From: Paragonimus westermani
Lineage: Eukaryota; Platyhelminthes; Trematoda; Plagiorchiida; Troglotrematidae
Direction: 5' to 3'
Assembly (NCBI GenBank): GCA_008508345.1
Contig: QNGE01001251.1
Span: 42,179-106,178, forward strand
Length of the DNA stretch: 64,000 nt
The notes beneath the pieces were generated by a model. That model was not told the DNA's origin and searched no databases. It worked only from the letters and a program-made list of their open reading frames with translations. The translations under genes were made by a program, and so were the position numbers. This document shows positions 37,901 to 52,900 of this stretch, piece by piece (positions within the stretch are counted from its first letter, which is position 1; every line of letters begins with the position of its first letter).

Positions 37901-40900
37901 CATTCGCGTCTTATAAACGTTTTTACTTGCAGATTCAATGCACTAGTTGATTACAACGTTTATTGACGCACTGTTTGCCTGATTCTTCCTGTCATTCAAA
38001 GGGGATAACGTTTTCTGAGCTTTCTGGTGCATCACGAGACTGATTGACAATTTGGTGTTCTATTTTTTGGCTACATTTTTAGTTTGTTCTTGTAGATGTC
38101 AACCAGTAAGTCTCTTAAGTACCAACTAATTCCATCCCATTTCAAATAACCCAGTTACATTATCCAGTCTTACGGATGCTTGTTTGCTGATTTTATGCGG
38201 ATTTATTATTTGCCTGATGTAAATGTGCTCCGTATTTTTTTTTAAAAACAATCTACGGTTTATATTCGCAGAATCGTTCTACATTCTGGTATATATCTTT
38301 AGGTTAATTGTTCTACTTTCGAACTTTCGCAGATGCTTACTTGTATAACTTATTGAATCACCGGCGATAACGTTCATACCGTGAACTGTTGTCGCACGCA
38401 CACGTACACATACTATATGTGCTCGGTCTCCTGGGCTGTCACTTCGTCGATTATAAGTTGGCTAGACATTTATCATTCAGGTCGTTGTCATTTCTCGTGT
38501 ACTCGTCTTTCTTCCTTACAGTCACTCTGAAAGCATGTGCTGAAGCAGTGAAAACCACAGTTGAACGGCACATTCGTTAGCCTGCGCTCGAGCTCATTAG
38601 TTGGATAATTAATCTCTAGCCTGAATGAGCGTATATCTGAAAGGCTGTATATGTGCTTAACAGAGTTTTCAGTGCATGATAAATGACGCTGCTCGGACTT
38701 TGTTCGTGTGCACTAGCACTTGTAAGTTGACTAGCATCTGATCATATGAGAGTTCTCATGTGTATTTTGTTTTTAAAGTCCAACCAGACCATACCAAAAT
38801 CAATAAGGTTGGTATTTGTTGTTTGTCCTTTCGTTTTGCTTCGAGAATGGCATCCAACATTTTCAAACATTGATGAACGAAACAAGATGTATCTCATCTC
38901 CAGTGATGCTGTTTGTTGAATGAGTTAATAGGGAGACGAAACCTGTGATGACCCTATTCCATACGTTCAACAAGACAATTTGCACAATTTTAACGTGCGA
39001 TTTGGATGAAGCAAACCGAATTTTATTAGGTCGAATCTAGTCGTTGTCAATTAACTACCGGCCGCTTTTTATTTGTAAACTTTTCTTCACAGCTACCGAG
39101 GTGTTTGAGTCAATTGAAAAGGTACAATGCTCAAACCTTGTGTTACTGTCGCACGTCACAATGATTCAGTGATACCCTAGAGTATCTGATGATAGACGGT
39201 ACTGGTCAAATTCCACGAACCACACCTCTCGTCGTAAGAAACTCATCAAACACGGGTTGCACAAGGCAGTATCGCTTTCAGATCTAGTGAAGAAGAACCA
39301 GTTTGAGCTTACTGGACGACTGTTGGGTAGTGTCGTGAACTAAAACACAGTTCAACCGTGAGTGTGACACGTTTATATCCGAGTTGCTGGTTTCCCATCT
39401 AGAAACCCATGCCATCCACGCTGGCCACTTTTTTGCACCTGATAAGACTGCGCGAAATTAATGCTATTCTTTTTCATCTGGTGGAAACTGACCCCTCAGT
39501 CCACTTGCTAGTAATGACCGAAAGAACTGTAGAACTCTTCTGTAGTTCGGCCCAGCACGAACGCACGATCTTCTGTTAAAGCAAAATTTAAAAAGTTTGT
39601 TTTCAATCCCAATGTTAGGAGCTTAAAGTTAGATTACCTTCTCATTGTGTCCCATAAAGTGATTAAGTATATGTCATTGACATAGTTGTGTCGGAAGTGA
39701 ATTTTTTTGCTAAAGCAACTTTTGTTTGGTTAAGGTTCAGATGCAAATCATAGGGAGCCTGGGATAAAGTCATCAATAAAAACAGAAAACGTTCGTATTA
39801 TCGAGGTTCCAGGCGGCCGGGCAAGCTATTGTTTTTTAAATGTGCATTATGATTTTGGATGATGTTTCGATTCGTTAGTATTATGGTTACTAAGGCATCA
39901 AGTTTTCATTGACACTTGTTGCTTCAAAATTCCTATCTCCTCATGATTAGTTTTGTACAGTACCTATCCTGCTATCTTGGATCGTCTGTAGGTAAACGAG
40001 GCCACGTTTATGTTAACCTTCCGGTGCAACTGCCTGTGCTGGGGCGAAACCGAATACGCACGGCTCTGCAAGACACAATCCCGTCATCTGTTGATGCTAG
40101 TGCTCAACTGCCTGGTTCAGACCAGTTGGACCCTAGTGATCCGATCCATGGGTCGTTTCCACCTCCTGAGTTGGATGAGCGTGCTCCAGGTCTGTTCAAT
40201 CAAGCCGAGTTGTGTGAAACAAAATGTGAGCAGCAGGATAAGTTTTGTTGGTCCCCTCGATGTCCTCCCGATGGTGCGGCTTTCTATGAAAATTCCCCGC
40301 CCAATTCCAGTATCTCTTCATCACCCACAACAAAACCAATCCCGAACAGAAAATCTGTTGATTCGGATGACAAGCGAACGCAATTTCCTGTTGAACCGGC
40401 TGTCATCTCCCCCCCGAATACCACTGCGGAACTCAAAGGTTTCATGTTTGATAAAATGAGCAACACGATTTCTCCCGTAAGCACAACAGAATCCCATGTC
40501 ATATCAACACAAGCTTCCTCATTCCCTCTACCTACTATCTACACTACATCTGAAAAACGTTTTCAACAACATTGTGGAGCCCACTCGGAAACTGAAAGTT
40601 CGAATTCAACGCAGGTAAACTTTTATTCTCCGGCTTTTTTAAACTCTTCTTATGTCTCTATGCAAACTCTAGGAGTTGAAAAACACTAGGGCAGAACACC
40701 GGAAGTTTTTCATTAGAAATTTCCCTTGGTTTCCACTTTTATATATCAATTCATTTGTAAACGGGGATTTGTTTTTGAATTCAGTGACTCACCAGTATGA
40801 TGTTTTTTCTCTCAACTAGTCTTGCGACTTATACTGCTAACAAAGCATAGCTATTTATTTTGCTCGGTCCTTAATATCTCAATAACTACTTAAGCGATGG

Positions 40901-43900
40901 GAGTTTCAGCCTAGTGGGTGAACCGCGCCACGTTAAGCTTTCACATTACTTGCTACAGCGATTTTTTACCGTCACTAATTCCAGCCAACGAAATTACTCC
41001 CGTTGTTTAAATCATCAAAAGGCAAAGATCTTGCCCTAGTTGGGTCATTTTTGCAGATCTCCAGACCATCATTGGTAATCAATAGAACTCTGTACGTATT
41101 GTTAGGGCCATTTAGTTTTGCAGGTGGTTAGAATGTGGACTCAAATCTATCTAGTTTTTTTACCATTGAGAAAGCCCAACTTTTGCCATGCTGTTCCGAA
41201 TCTCATTTCTACCTCCACCTGCTTTACATGGTTGGCGAATTTCGTAAGCGATGATAACCAAACCGTCATTTCAGCCCCCGGTAGCTTATATGTCTGCATC
41301 ACGGTCGACCGTACTTTGTTCGACCCGTTGTATCGAATCCTATATGTGATACGGGTTTGTCTATCTGTGCCCACAGAAAAAAGTAAATAAAACAAACTGC
41401 TACCCAGTTTCGTCCTTCTGACCTTATTTTCTGACGTGTGCAGGTGAATCCCATGCTGGCTTTGCTTGTTTTACACTTATTCTGGTCTGGCTGCAAACTT
41501 ATCCACTTCTGTTCTAACTACACGACAAACCAGTCCATTTCTTATTGGAATGAACCATACCGATGCCAGTTTGTGCGCATATGTTCCGGTTGTGCTATTT
41601 TGCATGATCATTTCTGTGTGACTTATTGGGATAAGTTTTGCCTTCGCATTTACATGAATACATAATCTCAGGACCAGTCAGTCTAATTGTCAGTTTAGTG
41701 TATTTAGCCATATGGACTTTACGTATATTATGTCTCGTCGTCGTATCGAATTTCAGTAACTGAATTCACTTCTTTATTACTGTCACATTTAATGTTTTTA
41801 TTTGTCTGTTTTTCGTGCAAGTAACAACTTTCAACGTGTTGTATTTAAATTAAACTAAAGTTGGATTGGTACTGGATATCAAAGTATTTTTTTCGTGAGT
41901 TGCATCATCTGTAAAAATCTAAAATTTGATTTGAAATGTTAGTTATCGATGGGAACCATTGTTTCAAACTGAAATGTTAGTGTTTAAAGTCTATTCGTGC
42001 ACGTGTGATTCACCTTCGGCTGGAACAGGTGTTTAGAAGCATCTATATTAGAAATCTTTTCTGGTATTGCCATAGGTGTTTCCATTTCTTTGGATTTTAG
42101 TTACAATGCAATAAGTGGGCATGCAGACCAAAAGCCGGGACTTGACTCCATCGATCGCTTGACATCCGCTTGTGTTGTGTAACAGTATCCGGGAAATTTA
42201 GTTAGGCTAGCCAGTCAAACCTTATCTAGCAATGTTATCCGCGCAAAAATTATTTGATTCCGCTGGAGATGGCCAAGTTATTCTGATGGGCTGACTCGTT
42301 CGCCTGTTATTCGTTAGCCTGTTGCATTGAAATAACTTATTTTTGTATGCAGCTGAATATCTGAATGATGTGCCGTCGTTCCATTGTATGCCTTTTTGTT
42401 CTGCCGATAATGTTGGGCAATGAACCAATCACTATGTTATGTATATTTTTCCAAACTTCATCTCAGTTTACAAGATCTTCCTCATCGTTTACTTCAGTTA
42501 CTCGTGCACTTTTGGCAGTGTACACATTTTTCGATGTGTTTGCCTGCTTGCGAACCAAACTTCGCTCCACTGTTAAAGCTTTCACTTGGTTCATAGTGTG
42601 TACCAATTTTCCGGTTGTAACTGCAATGTCTATGTATCATGAGTAAATGCTAACGTTGACTGCAATTCAGAAAATTGATTCGTCATCTGAAACCAATTTT
42701 CATTATGAAAATTTTCCTTTTTTTCAACAACATTCGCTTTATTGCTGCGACCATATTAGTAGATGGTCATTCAGTGAATATAGTGATTTTAGTAGCTATT
42801 TAACAACATTACTGTTGATTGCTTATGAGTTGGAACAAGGCACTTGGAGTGCGAAGCGTGGTGAATGTGATCATTTTGTCTTGACTTATCGTTACGGTAA
42901 CAAATCGTTTACGTGAACGAGCTAAATGGCGTACGTAATCATTCGGTTCGTTGGGAAAGGTCAGTAAGCGCAATACAGAGTCAGGCTCACAAACTGTTGT
43001 TCCTGAACAAGCGGTGTCAGCTTCAGTCGATTGCTTGCAGTCACTTCAACATTAATCGTAAGTTAGAGTGACACGGTGTGATTTCGAAACACTTGTCGTA
43101 TTCGTAATATTATCCGAGGTCAGAACGTGTTCAGTGACTTAAGACGTTGGCTCTTTGCTTGTTTCACATGCACTGTCATGCCTCAGTAACCGAAGTTTGC
43201 GTCAGTTTGTACAAAATCTGCTTCGCTGTGGAAGTCAAATAACTCCGGGTTGCACCTTTAAATGCCTCTCCTCAGTTATGTGTCAAATGATAAATGCAAT
43301 GTGAGATAGCATCGACGGGCTGATCTCCTCTGAGTAAGGCTATTGCTACTGTCTCTGTCCAATCGGGTTCGCAAAGTTTAACGGCATTTTATGTTTAGTG
43401 ATTGTGAAATTGAAGGCTGAGATTTTAAGCGCACTTCAATATGGTTTCCCTGAAAATATTTATTGGAAGAGGCAAAGTAACACGATACGTTTCAACGGGC
43501 TCACATATCTTGTCAGTAATTTCTAATGGCGTGTGTTTCTAAGAATCGGCTAAACGTTTACAGAGCGTAACGGCTCATTAACAAAATTTCTAGACGGAAA
43601 ACCTATGAAAAGTTCCCTGGAACTCATATTAACTGATTTTATCGTGTTGCGGATTGAGCAGACCTAACTGTAGACGTCGCAAAATTGTCGTAATACAAAT
43701 ATTATTGAGGTGACACTCTAATCTTCGGTTGCTCTGAATATGAACCAGGTGAACTGGTTGAACCCTGTGCTAGTTGTTATTTTAAAATGGCTGCCATGTA
43801 CTATTTTAGGACGAACGATTACCTGTCTACTTTCTCGCCCGTACGCAAATTCCATTAGCTTCACACCAGTCGAACAAATGTGTTGTCCACACGAGCAACA

Positions 43901-46900
43901 CTGTTCTGTACACAAGGCAGTCCCGCGAAATAAACTAGGCTCAATTACGTCCGCCTTACTACTAACGGTTTCTTCCAAAAGGTTTTTAACTAGTCACAGT
44001 ATACTGAAACCACTGCGCAAAAAGATAATCGCAGTAAATCACAGAAGGGTCTGCATGGGTTACTTTTTGATTCGATGAACTCAGCAATTTATATATCGTA
44101 TTAAACGACCACCTGACCTCTGTGTTTTCACTAGAACCTAGAAACTGCCTTTGATAACTGTGGTGAAATTTGGCTGTTTTCGTTTGCGTACCTAACCTAT
44201 ACGCCGAAACAATTACGCACTAATGATGTCACTTCGTTTGATGATGAGACATCTGCAACCCAAACGCCCAGCTTGGCGGAGATCACAATACGTAAATGAA
44301 AGTACTGCGTTTGCGCAAACGTGTCTTGGATTATAGCAGACCGCTCTTATATAGCAAAGAACAAACTGTACTGTATATCGCTTCTCATTAAACTCGGCAT
44401 CAAGTGAAAGGTGGTTCAGAAAGTGGAAGTAGAAATGAATTACCTGCGCACGATGGGTCGCTAATCATTCTATCCATATCGAAGAAAAACTCCCGTACTA
44501 AGTAATGAAATCGGCGTTTTTTTCTGAAAATATGGATGAAAACTTTGTATTGTTTATCGCAGTAAATTCTTGTAGTTGTGTGCAGAGTGTCAAACAAGTG
44601 ATCTCGCAGAATCGGCACCAACGGAGGTTATAGTACACTGAACATTTTACTTTTCGGACGTGTCAGTGGTACACTTTTGTTTGTTTAAGGATAGTCGACC
44701 GGTTGCCTGAAATTACGATTGTCATGCTCTTCAAAAGGAAACATTTTGTCTTTCAAAGCAATCGTTTGGACTGCATTTTTAGGAACTGATTTGAGTGTAT
44801 TGGCGCTCCTAGCTGGAGACCGGAATGCGGTAGCTTGTAACAAAAAGCTCAGGTGATTTCTTACATCATTCACTGGGTAAAATATATAGAACTTCCGCTC
44901 TGGAACAACCCAACGTTACATATTTCTTACACGTTAAAAGCTTGGCTAATTGTCTATGAGATTAGAGATTTCGAATTACCAAATTACCGTTCTGTTCTCA
45001 ATTCATTTGAAAACCTCTGGCTTCTCCTGGCCCACCAGGTCTAACATAGTGCCAGAGTCCGAATCATATGCGCCGATTTATATAGTACTCTGGGAGATAG
45101 ATATAGAATTGGCTATTTGTGTGATTATCCAAGGCATGTTGAAACGATGTAATGAGGTTTTGGAGCAAAATGAATATTTCACGTCTTATTGATTCTTTCC
45201 ATGTACGTCACATATGTGAACTGCCCCGATAATTGTATTGCATCCATTTTTTGACATCTTGGTAATTAAAACGGCTTCATAAAGCGCATGTTGGTTTATT
45301 TTAGGATGTTCTGGTGAATGACGATTTGAGATAGAAGTGTGCGAAAATTATTACTGTAAGCCGTTTGGTAACGAAACTAACCGGAAACCTGATCGTCCCT
45401 ATAACGTAGTCGCTGGTGTGTAATTTCTGAACAATGTACGTACGTGATTCACAAAGTGCATTCGTATTTTTATGCCGGAGGGTGCACCGACTGAGTCCAT
45501 GGTGCACAAGATATTCTGCATATAAATGTCTTCATATTTGCACACACGTTGGCTATTCGATCAATCCAACCTTGAATTTCTCCACATAATCTTCCATCCT
45601 GTAAGGTATACACAGAGGAGAAGCTGATAGAGAAACACAAATGGTAAATTGCACAGCACATACTGCACCTTTAGTTCAACAAAAAAATACAATAAGAAAT
45701 ATAAGTTTATCATTCTGTTCAACTTGTTTCTCAGTCACACACATCTTACGTGTGCTACCATCCGGAAATGCAAACAGGGAACAGTGTATCAGTCATAGTT
45801 CAAATTTGACTGATGCGTTGACCTAGGAATTCTCTTACAGTTGGACAAATTTGTGATGGTCAACTTTTTGAGGTTCACAAAACGTAGTTCTCAGTTCAGG
45901 GCCTCATTGTTCTATTGAATTTTGTTGTTTGCGCCGCAAATAATTGCACCACTGTACCACTAGCATGAGGTTTTTGTTCCTAGAACGCCTGGAGCTAATT
46001 TGTGCTGTACAGCGTGACTGATTTATGTGTCTCAGTTTTGTAACCAAAACGTAGTTGGCGACCCTATGAACAACCACACGACACTGGCCTGTTGACGAAT
46101 AAGCAATTCCCGCAGATTGGGCAGTTGGTAGACAATTGTGGTATGGATGTTAGATTTGGCTTTTTCAACCTTCATTGAGAAAGAGGTACACGGAAATACG
46201 GTTCACTGTGTACGCCTTTTTCTCAAAGTTCGTAATTCGCAGACGTTCTTTGCTTTACCTCCGTTGGCCTCCTAAATGCTACATCAGTATCACTAGATAT
46301 GCGTTCCTAAAACACGAAATGCAGAATGTTGGAAAATGTGTGTGCCATTTAAAACAGTGCTATATAAGACAACTCATGCGCTGTAGCGTTCGGTGTCTTG
46401 TGGGCGCTGTTTTTGGGAATGGCAACAAATGGTGCGATTGCACGCATTATTCTTCTTTGAAGAAAGTCGAAGTATATTTTCTGCTGAGTTTGAGACAGCA
46501 GAGCCTCCCTCGAACGGACACAAGTCTTGCAACTCAGGCTTCTTTTCTAAATCATGCCAAAAATGCATTCATCCACCGAGATTGTGGAAATCGGTCTCTT
46601 ACTACTAGAGCTTATCGTTTCGCGCTCATCTCTTCTCATCACGTACCTCTCCACCTGTGGTGTCCGTGGGGTTCTGTGATAGATAATAGGCTTCGGAATT
46701 TCCCCGATTCTTTGGCTAATTAAAAATGGTGATTAATCTTTCTTTCGACATCTTTGATTTACTTTGAACACAGTGGTGGTGTCCCTGAGAGCATTTATCA
46801 AGTAAATGAAAACGGATGCTATGTGCTCTAAGGATTCAACAAACACAGACACTTATTTATATATGCCAGTAACCCCACCTCTGTATCTCGTGCTCATCAA

Positions 46901-49900
46901 GAACAGTGGAAAATTTATGCACTGAGAAGCCAGATTACCCATTCCGCTTTGTGATATCTTAACAGTTACTTTTCACCTCGCTGGGTGCCGTAACGCTGTC
47001 CCCCACTTGAGTTCTGCAAGTCGTGCTGTTAAAAACACATTCCACAACACAAAATGAGCTCTCTGCAAGTCAAAATCGTTTACATGCAATAAACAAAAGA
47101 CGCATAGACAACGTGCTGCGTGTAAGTTGGATTCTGTTTCAAACACTGAAAGTGACTCGGTTCCAGCTACATTTGTTTTTTAATTGCATGTACGTACGAA
47201 AAGCAGTGTTGGTGTACTTACGAGTCGGATAGTATGTCTCCATTTCAAATGTTTGCGAATAAGTTTAACTTTTTATCTGACATGTGAATAGCTAAATCGC
47301 TTGGAAATGTCTTATTGGAACTCATCCAATCGTACGGTGTTGTGGAGACAGCTGTTTTGGCTTTTGGGAAACGCGTAACGTCCTTGCATCACGCAAGCCG
47401 ACTTTTGGGAGCTGTCCACACAATTTTGACATGCATCACTAAACAGATCATTCTATTACCGAAATAATAGTATCTTATTTCCAAAACCCAATTGGCGTTC
47501 ATGGGTGCGTCAGTGCACTAATAGCGTACGTGGGCAACGTGCGCGTGACAATTCCAGCTAGAGTCTCGGTAACTGGAACAAGCTTATATGACTGTCAATC
47601 GACGTGCAAGTTAAGTAGTTCACACGTTAATCGTATTATCCACATAATCATCTATAATCCTAAATGTTTCTAGATTACCCCCCTCCCGTCCACTTGTTCA
47701 CTACTACTTCTCCGGAGCAATGCGATGTTACTCATTTTGGAGAGCATTAATCTGAACGAGGGTTTTTTTTGTTCGACCACTTGCCACTGAATCTGTTGTA
47801 GCCTACTTACTCACTCCTATCTCAACTGCCAGAACGTTATGCGCATGAACCCGCCAGTTTACTTGTATCAATCTTAAGCCAATTCGTCTTAATCATCCAT
47901 TTTTTACGATACTTTTTCAATCGCTGAATTTTGTTCCTTTTTCACAGATGCCTACCGTTACCCTGCAAGCATTTTCCCCAACAGTCGCCTTGAATACATC
48001 GACCCGACCCATTGTCACCCGGCGCCAGTATCAGAATGAACCTGTTGATTCTAATTCGACCTTGGGGTGTCAGCCAGAACGCATGAGCGATTCGAGTGTG
48101 CCTGGGGAGTCGTTGATTTCGTCAATATCTCCTTCCTTTCCTGTCAACCACTTTCATCATCAATACCAAAGTTTGACATCAAATGGTATTCACAAACAAT
48201 CTGTTGATGAACCCAACCGCTCAATATCTTCGCCTACGCCTCCTCCTTTGCCACCGCCGCCGTCACCGCCGATGGCGCCTGCTGTTCCCCGTCGAGATCC
48301 AACCACTGTGTTACAGCAGCAGCAACAGCCACCACAACAATCAGGGAATTCATCTGCTTCCCCGACTGTTCCGGACGAAGTACGGTTATTTTGTTACTAA
48401 TCATATGTTGAGTGTAATCTTGATCCCATTTACTAATTTTAAAACGTTCACGTAAGTAGCTTCGACATTCTTTTCATTAAAAATGTTCGGGTCGTAGCTA
48501 GTTTATTTGATAATGTGGCTTGGTGGCAGTCTAATCCCAACACGTTGGTTGCAACTATTTCGGTTTCTTAGCACACTGATCCTTGAAAACAAAACGCCAT
48601 TTTGGACTGTAACATTCTTGAATGTTCGTGAAAATCCTACCAAAGCATCACGTTTCACCTGGTCAATTTATACCAGCTTTCTTTAGACTACCGTGGTTTT
48701 TAACCCGTTTCTGATGTACGCTCACTTTTTGTCTAGCTTATGATTGGGCTCGATTACATTTTACAGGTTTTCTGAATGCGTTATGCATGTCTAATTTTTT
48801 TATATGAACTTGATGCTAATTGTTCGTTTGCGTTTATTTCAGTCCCACTGAAATTAACCTATCCAAAAATTTTTCACACTCTTATTTGAATCCACGTTAA
48901 GCTAAGCCCTTCACTTTTAACCATCTGATATTTGGCCTCAGCGATGACACTCGTGAAAAGCCTACATTTTAAGCCTAGGTGGAATAAGGTAATAACATTT
49001 TGTTTGCGCTTCCTCTGACAACTTTGTATTGTTAATACATATTGCATACATGATGGTATTGAGTACAGTAATAGTGTTTAGTTCGTGCGATCATGTCTGA
49101 CTCGTTAGATTTATACAAGTTTTGCTGGTCAACATTCGTAAGCCATGTAATTTTGGTTGATTTCTTGGTCTCAATGTAATTCTTTTGCTGCCGTTACAAT
49201 ATGCAATTTTGGTTTATATTATCCAGTCGATCGTCCCAGGTGTGATTTCGTAAATGGGCCTTCACTGCTTTGTTCCCATATTCTTTACCGCATTTATTTC
49301 TCCAATTAACCACCATCAGGATAAAAATGAAATACCGTTGCACACTACACCTTATTAAATATTTTAAACACCTGTAAAATAGAGCCGATTATTAGTTTCG
49401 AATATGAAGTTATCAACATTCTAAAAAAGGAATTTTCATCCCGATTTCCTTTACAAGGTCGCAACGTCCAAACCGAAGGCTAAAAACGTTGATGACATTG
49501 TCTCAACCCCTTTGTCTGATGGGACTAACCAGAATCACTTGACGATCAGTGTGCGTGACAGTCGCAAGAACGGATTTTCGAATCTCACAGGATACCCCAC
49601 AAACGAAGACGAGTGCACAGCATCCAAAATCCACATCCTCCCTATCTCGACTGTATCTCCAGCTACTTCCCACTCTGTTATAAAACCGGTTATCAATCGT
49701 CCAACCACAATGAAAACTAGTCCAGCAACAGAGTTCCCCATGAGTCCCGGAAATTATCAGAGACATGTTAGCTTCCCGAATAATACAACTATAGGTACCG
49801 TTGCAGACGGACGTTCGGTTGTACCTTGGAATCTAGGCACCCGAGATCTCTCACAAGACGTCGCGGACGTACAGCGCACCTCTGAGACTAACACGAATAA

Positions 49901-52900
49901 TCAAGAAACTGTAACTTTATCGACTTCTGTCTTTTCAGACGGGACGCCTCAGTGGATTCCACCTGGTCAGAAAAGTTCCCGACACCGTCTTTTGTCATGC
50001 CCACCGTCAAAGTTGGTGGAATTCGCAGCGCAGGATGACACCAATTCTGCTTCGGTTCCCATACGCAATCAAACAACTAAAGGTGGTAGGGTTGCACTTG
50101 CGGAAAGACCAACGTGTCTGCTTGACAGATCTCAAAACAATTTGGAGACAAACCAGCCGTGTACTCGTCAAAAACTAGCTGAGCTATCGTCAAGTCGATC
50201 TGAACGATTTTCGCGTAGGCACTATACCACTTCGGATATGGCGATGTTTCGCGCCTTAAATCATCAACTATCTCCCAGCAGAGCTGAGAGTACTGGTGAT
50301 CAGGCACCTGTTGAATACTTGAGCAGTCGCCCCTCATTCAAAACGCCAGTCCCGACACATGACAATGCACCTATAAAGTTGCTTGAATATCAGCCACTAT
50401 CTCAAGCGGAAGCCGAATGGTGGAGAGCTCAGCAGAGGTCCAAAATGATTACTTTGAGTGAGTTTATACTGGTCATTTATCCCACCTCCTTCAATGGGCA
50501 ACATCGTTGAACGGATGCGTTATCGGACCGTAGAGTGCGTTTACTCAATACTTGTTCACATTAGGTGACAACTTTAGTATTCTGATGACTTCCTATCGTT
50601 TCGTGCCTGTTGTGTTCTTTACGATGTAACTTAAACCGTTGTATTGTTGTTTAGTACTTCACGATCATGTGTATGTGTCAAATATGGTTTGTCAGAAATT
50701 CCTATTTGCAACCTTCTTATTGTAAGTGTTGATTTTGAGTTAATGAAGGTACTCTTGAAACGAAACAGGCATCCTTTCGTAATATAGCAAAACCAGCGTA
50801 CTTATTCCCTCCGATTAGATGGCTTTTGACCTGTAACAATGTAACTTCTTGGGACTAAGCACTATTTTTTGGGATGAATTGGTTCAGAGTCTACCTATTG
50901 TGTTTTTGGTAACTGGTGTTGTAATGCGCACCAGTAAGTTTAAGTTAATCAGTTGCAAATAATATGTCGTAGCATTTCGCGATGGATTCTAGCATTCAAT
51001 ACGCGTTTGATGGCGTACATTCCTTATTTGCTTTGCTAATAGGCTTCTACGTCTAAAGTCACCCGTATGATGCTAGGGCTGCTCGGAGTGATTACGTAGC
51101 TTTCTGGGAATTATTATTAGGGCGTTAGTGTTTGTCTACTTCGTGAATAAATATTTTCAAGATCTGCCTCAGTGACCCCAATAAGTTAATTACATATCCA
51201 CATTTGCTAACTCTCTTGAGCTTGTTTAGGAGGTAGGTCATAGACACTTGTTCCAGACATTCCTGATTACTGTGTTACCAGCTTTGTTGCACACTTTGTT
51301 CAATTCAAGCTTGGATTCGACGTTCTTCCTAATCACTCAATAAAACTGAAGTTCTAGGACATAACAATAAAACGAACCATACTTTTCACACGACTGAGCC
51401 AAGTGGTTGTTTGTCTGTGTTTCAAGTGCCAATGTGGTTCAACTTCGTGCATGTGGCCACTCGTAATAGTGTTTGTTTCATTGACTTTAAACGTACCTCT
51501 TCACATGATTTACCAAAACACGGGTAATTTGCCAGTGTTTCATGTGGAGTGTTTTATGTGTTTGTAGATTTCCTGCCGGGATTCGTGAATAGTCCTTTGC
51601 AACACTTTATTTAAAGTGCCGCACTTGACACATTAATGATTTCTTACACGTCTACTCACATAAGATTGCCTACAGAACCTGGTAGATTCCTAAGCCGTTT
51701 TATTTTATCCCAGAACATCGAGCTTTAAAGCAGTCTTCTCATTCGACTCTCTGTTCAGCCACGTGTGGATGCGTGTCTGTGTAGATTGTATTGCTGCCAT
51801 TACCTCCCGATCCCATGTGAATGTGGGTAGCAGTCATGGGACTTTCAGTCATGAATACGGTGATACGTGTTATTATTACAAATGCACCGTTGGACATGGC
51901 ACGATCCTACTCTTCAAACTCTTTAGCTTGTCACTATATTCGTTCGTCCTAGCTACGTATCGATTTTACAAAGCCGCGTACTCACTTCGTTCCCTTCATC
52001 CTATCCAACAATCAATCGGCTCAGTTGCCTCGTTTCTCTTTTTTGTTACTTCCCTGTGTCCATCGGTCACTGGTTTGGCAGCCATGTAGATCAATGTTGT
52101 ATGTGCATTCATACACACATCTACACACACACAACAGCATAGGTAGTTCATCGCATGTTGGGCAAATAAACCAGAATGTATCGGTTTCGGTGAGCAGATA
52201 GTTCGGTGTGATTTCTCTTGTAGCCACAATTCGGTAAACAGCTAATTAATCGTTTTGCAGAAACTGTGACCACGTATGGATCTTTTTCCCTTGCGTTTGC
52301 TTTATTCAAGCTGAACAGTCGCTTTTTATTGATTTGGTTTGTTTTTGTAGAATTTTAATGTTGGGTATTGGGTGAACAGAATGGCTTAGTTCATCCTTTC
52401 ACTTCATTTCGTGAAATATGCAACGTTCCAATCTCGTTCTGTGAATGTTTGTTTGCCTCGTTTGTTGCTCAGTCTTGACCTGTAACTTGCAGTTACCTAG
52501 TTTAATTGTGCATACGTTATATTGAGCAGTCTATCAGTCAACGTGCTTTTGCAAATACACTTCTTGACTGATGCGAACTTATTGGGCGGATTTAACAAAT
52601 AGTGAATCTCTTATTTTCAGATCAATCCCAAATTTCTGAACACTCTACTATGGTTAACGGCAACAATTTGTTCCAAAGACAGACTAGCGCTGGTCCGACG
52701 TTCAGCTTTTCTCCGACGAAAGCGAAACTATCTCCATCATCAGGTCCATTCAGTGAAGAGTCATCTTCGGTGCTTATCGATTCGGAACGGGACAGACTCT
52801 TTCAGTCGGACAATTATCGTGGTGTTGCTGCAATGTTAAGGCCACGTAATTTTGTTTCAGAACAGATTGTTTCTCACCTCCGTGAAGGTAATCGTACTTC

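Noticed and set aside
40010..40459. 149-codon frame overlapping exon 3 in another + frame
   Set aside because: The exon 3 frame fits splice phases on both sides and the protein's composition. This one fits neither.
49503..50337. Several - strand open frames over exon 5
   Set aside because: They are antisense shadows of the secure + strand coding exon 49458-50457.
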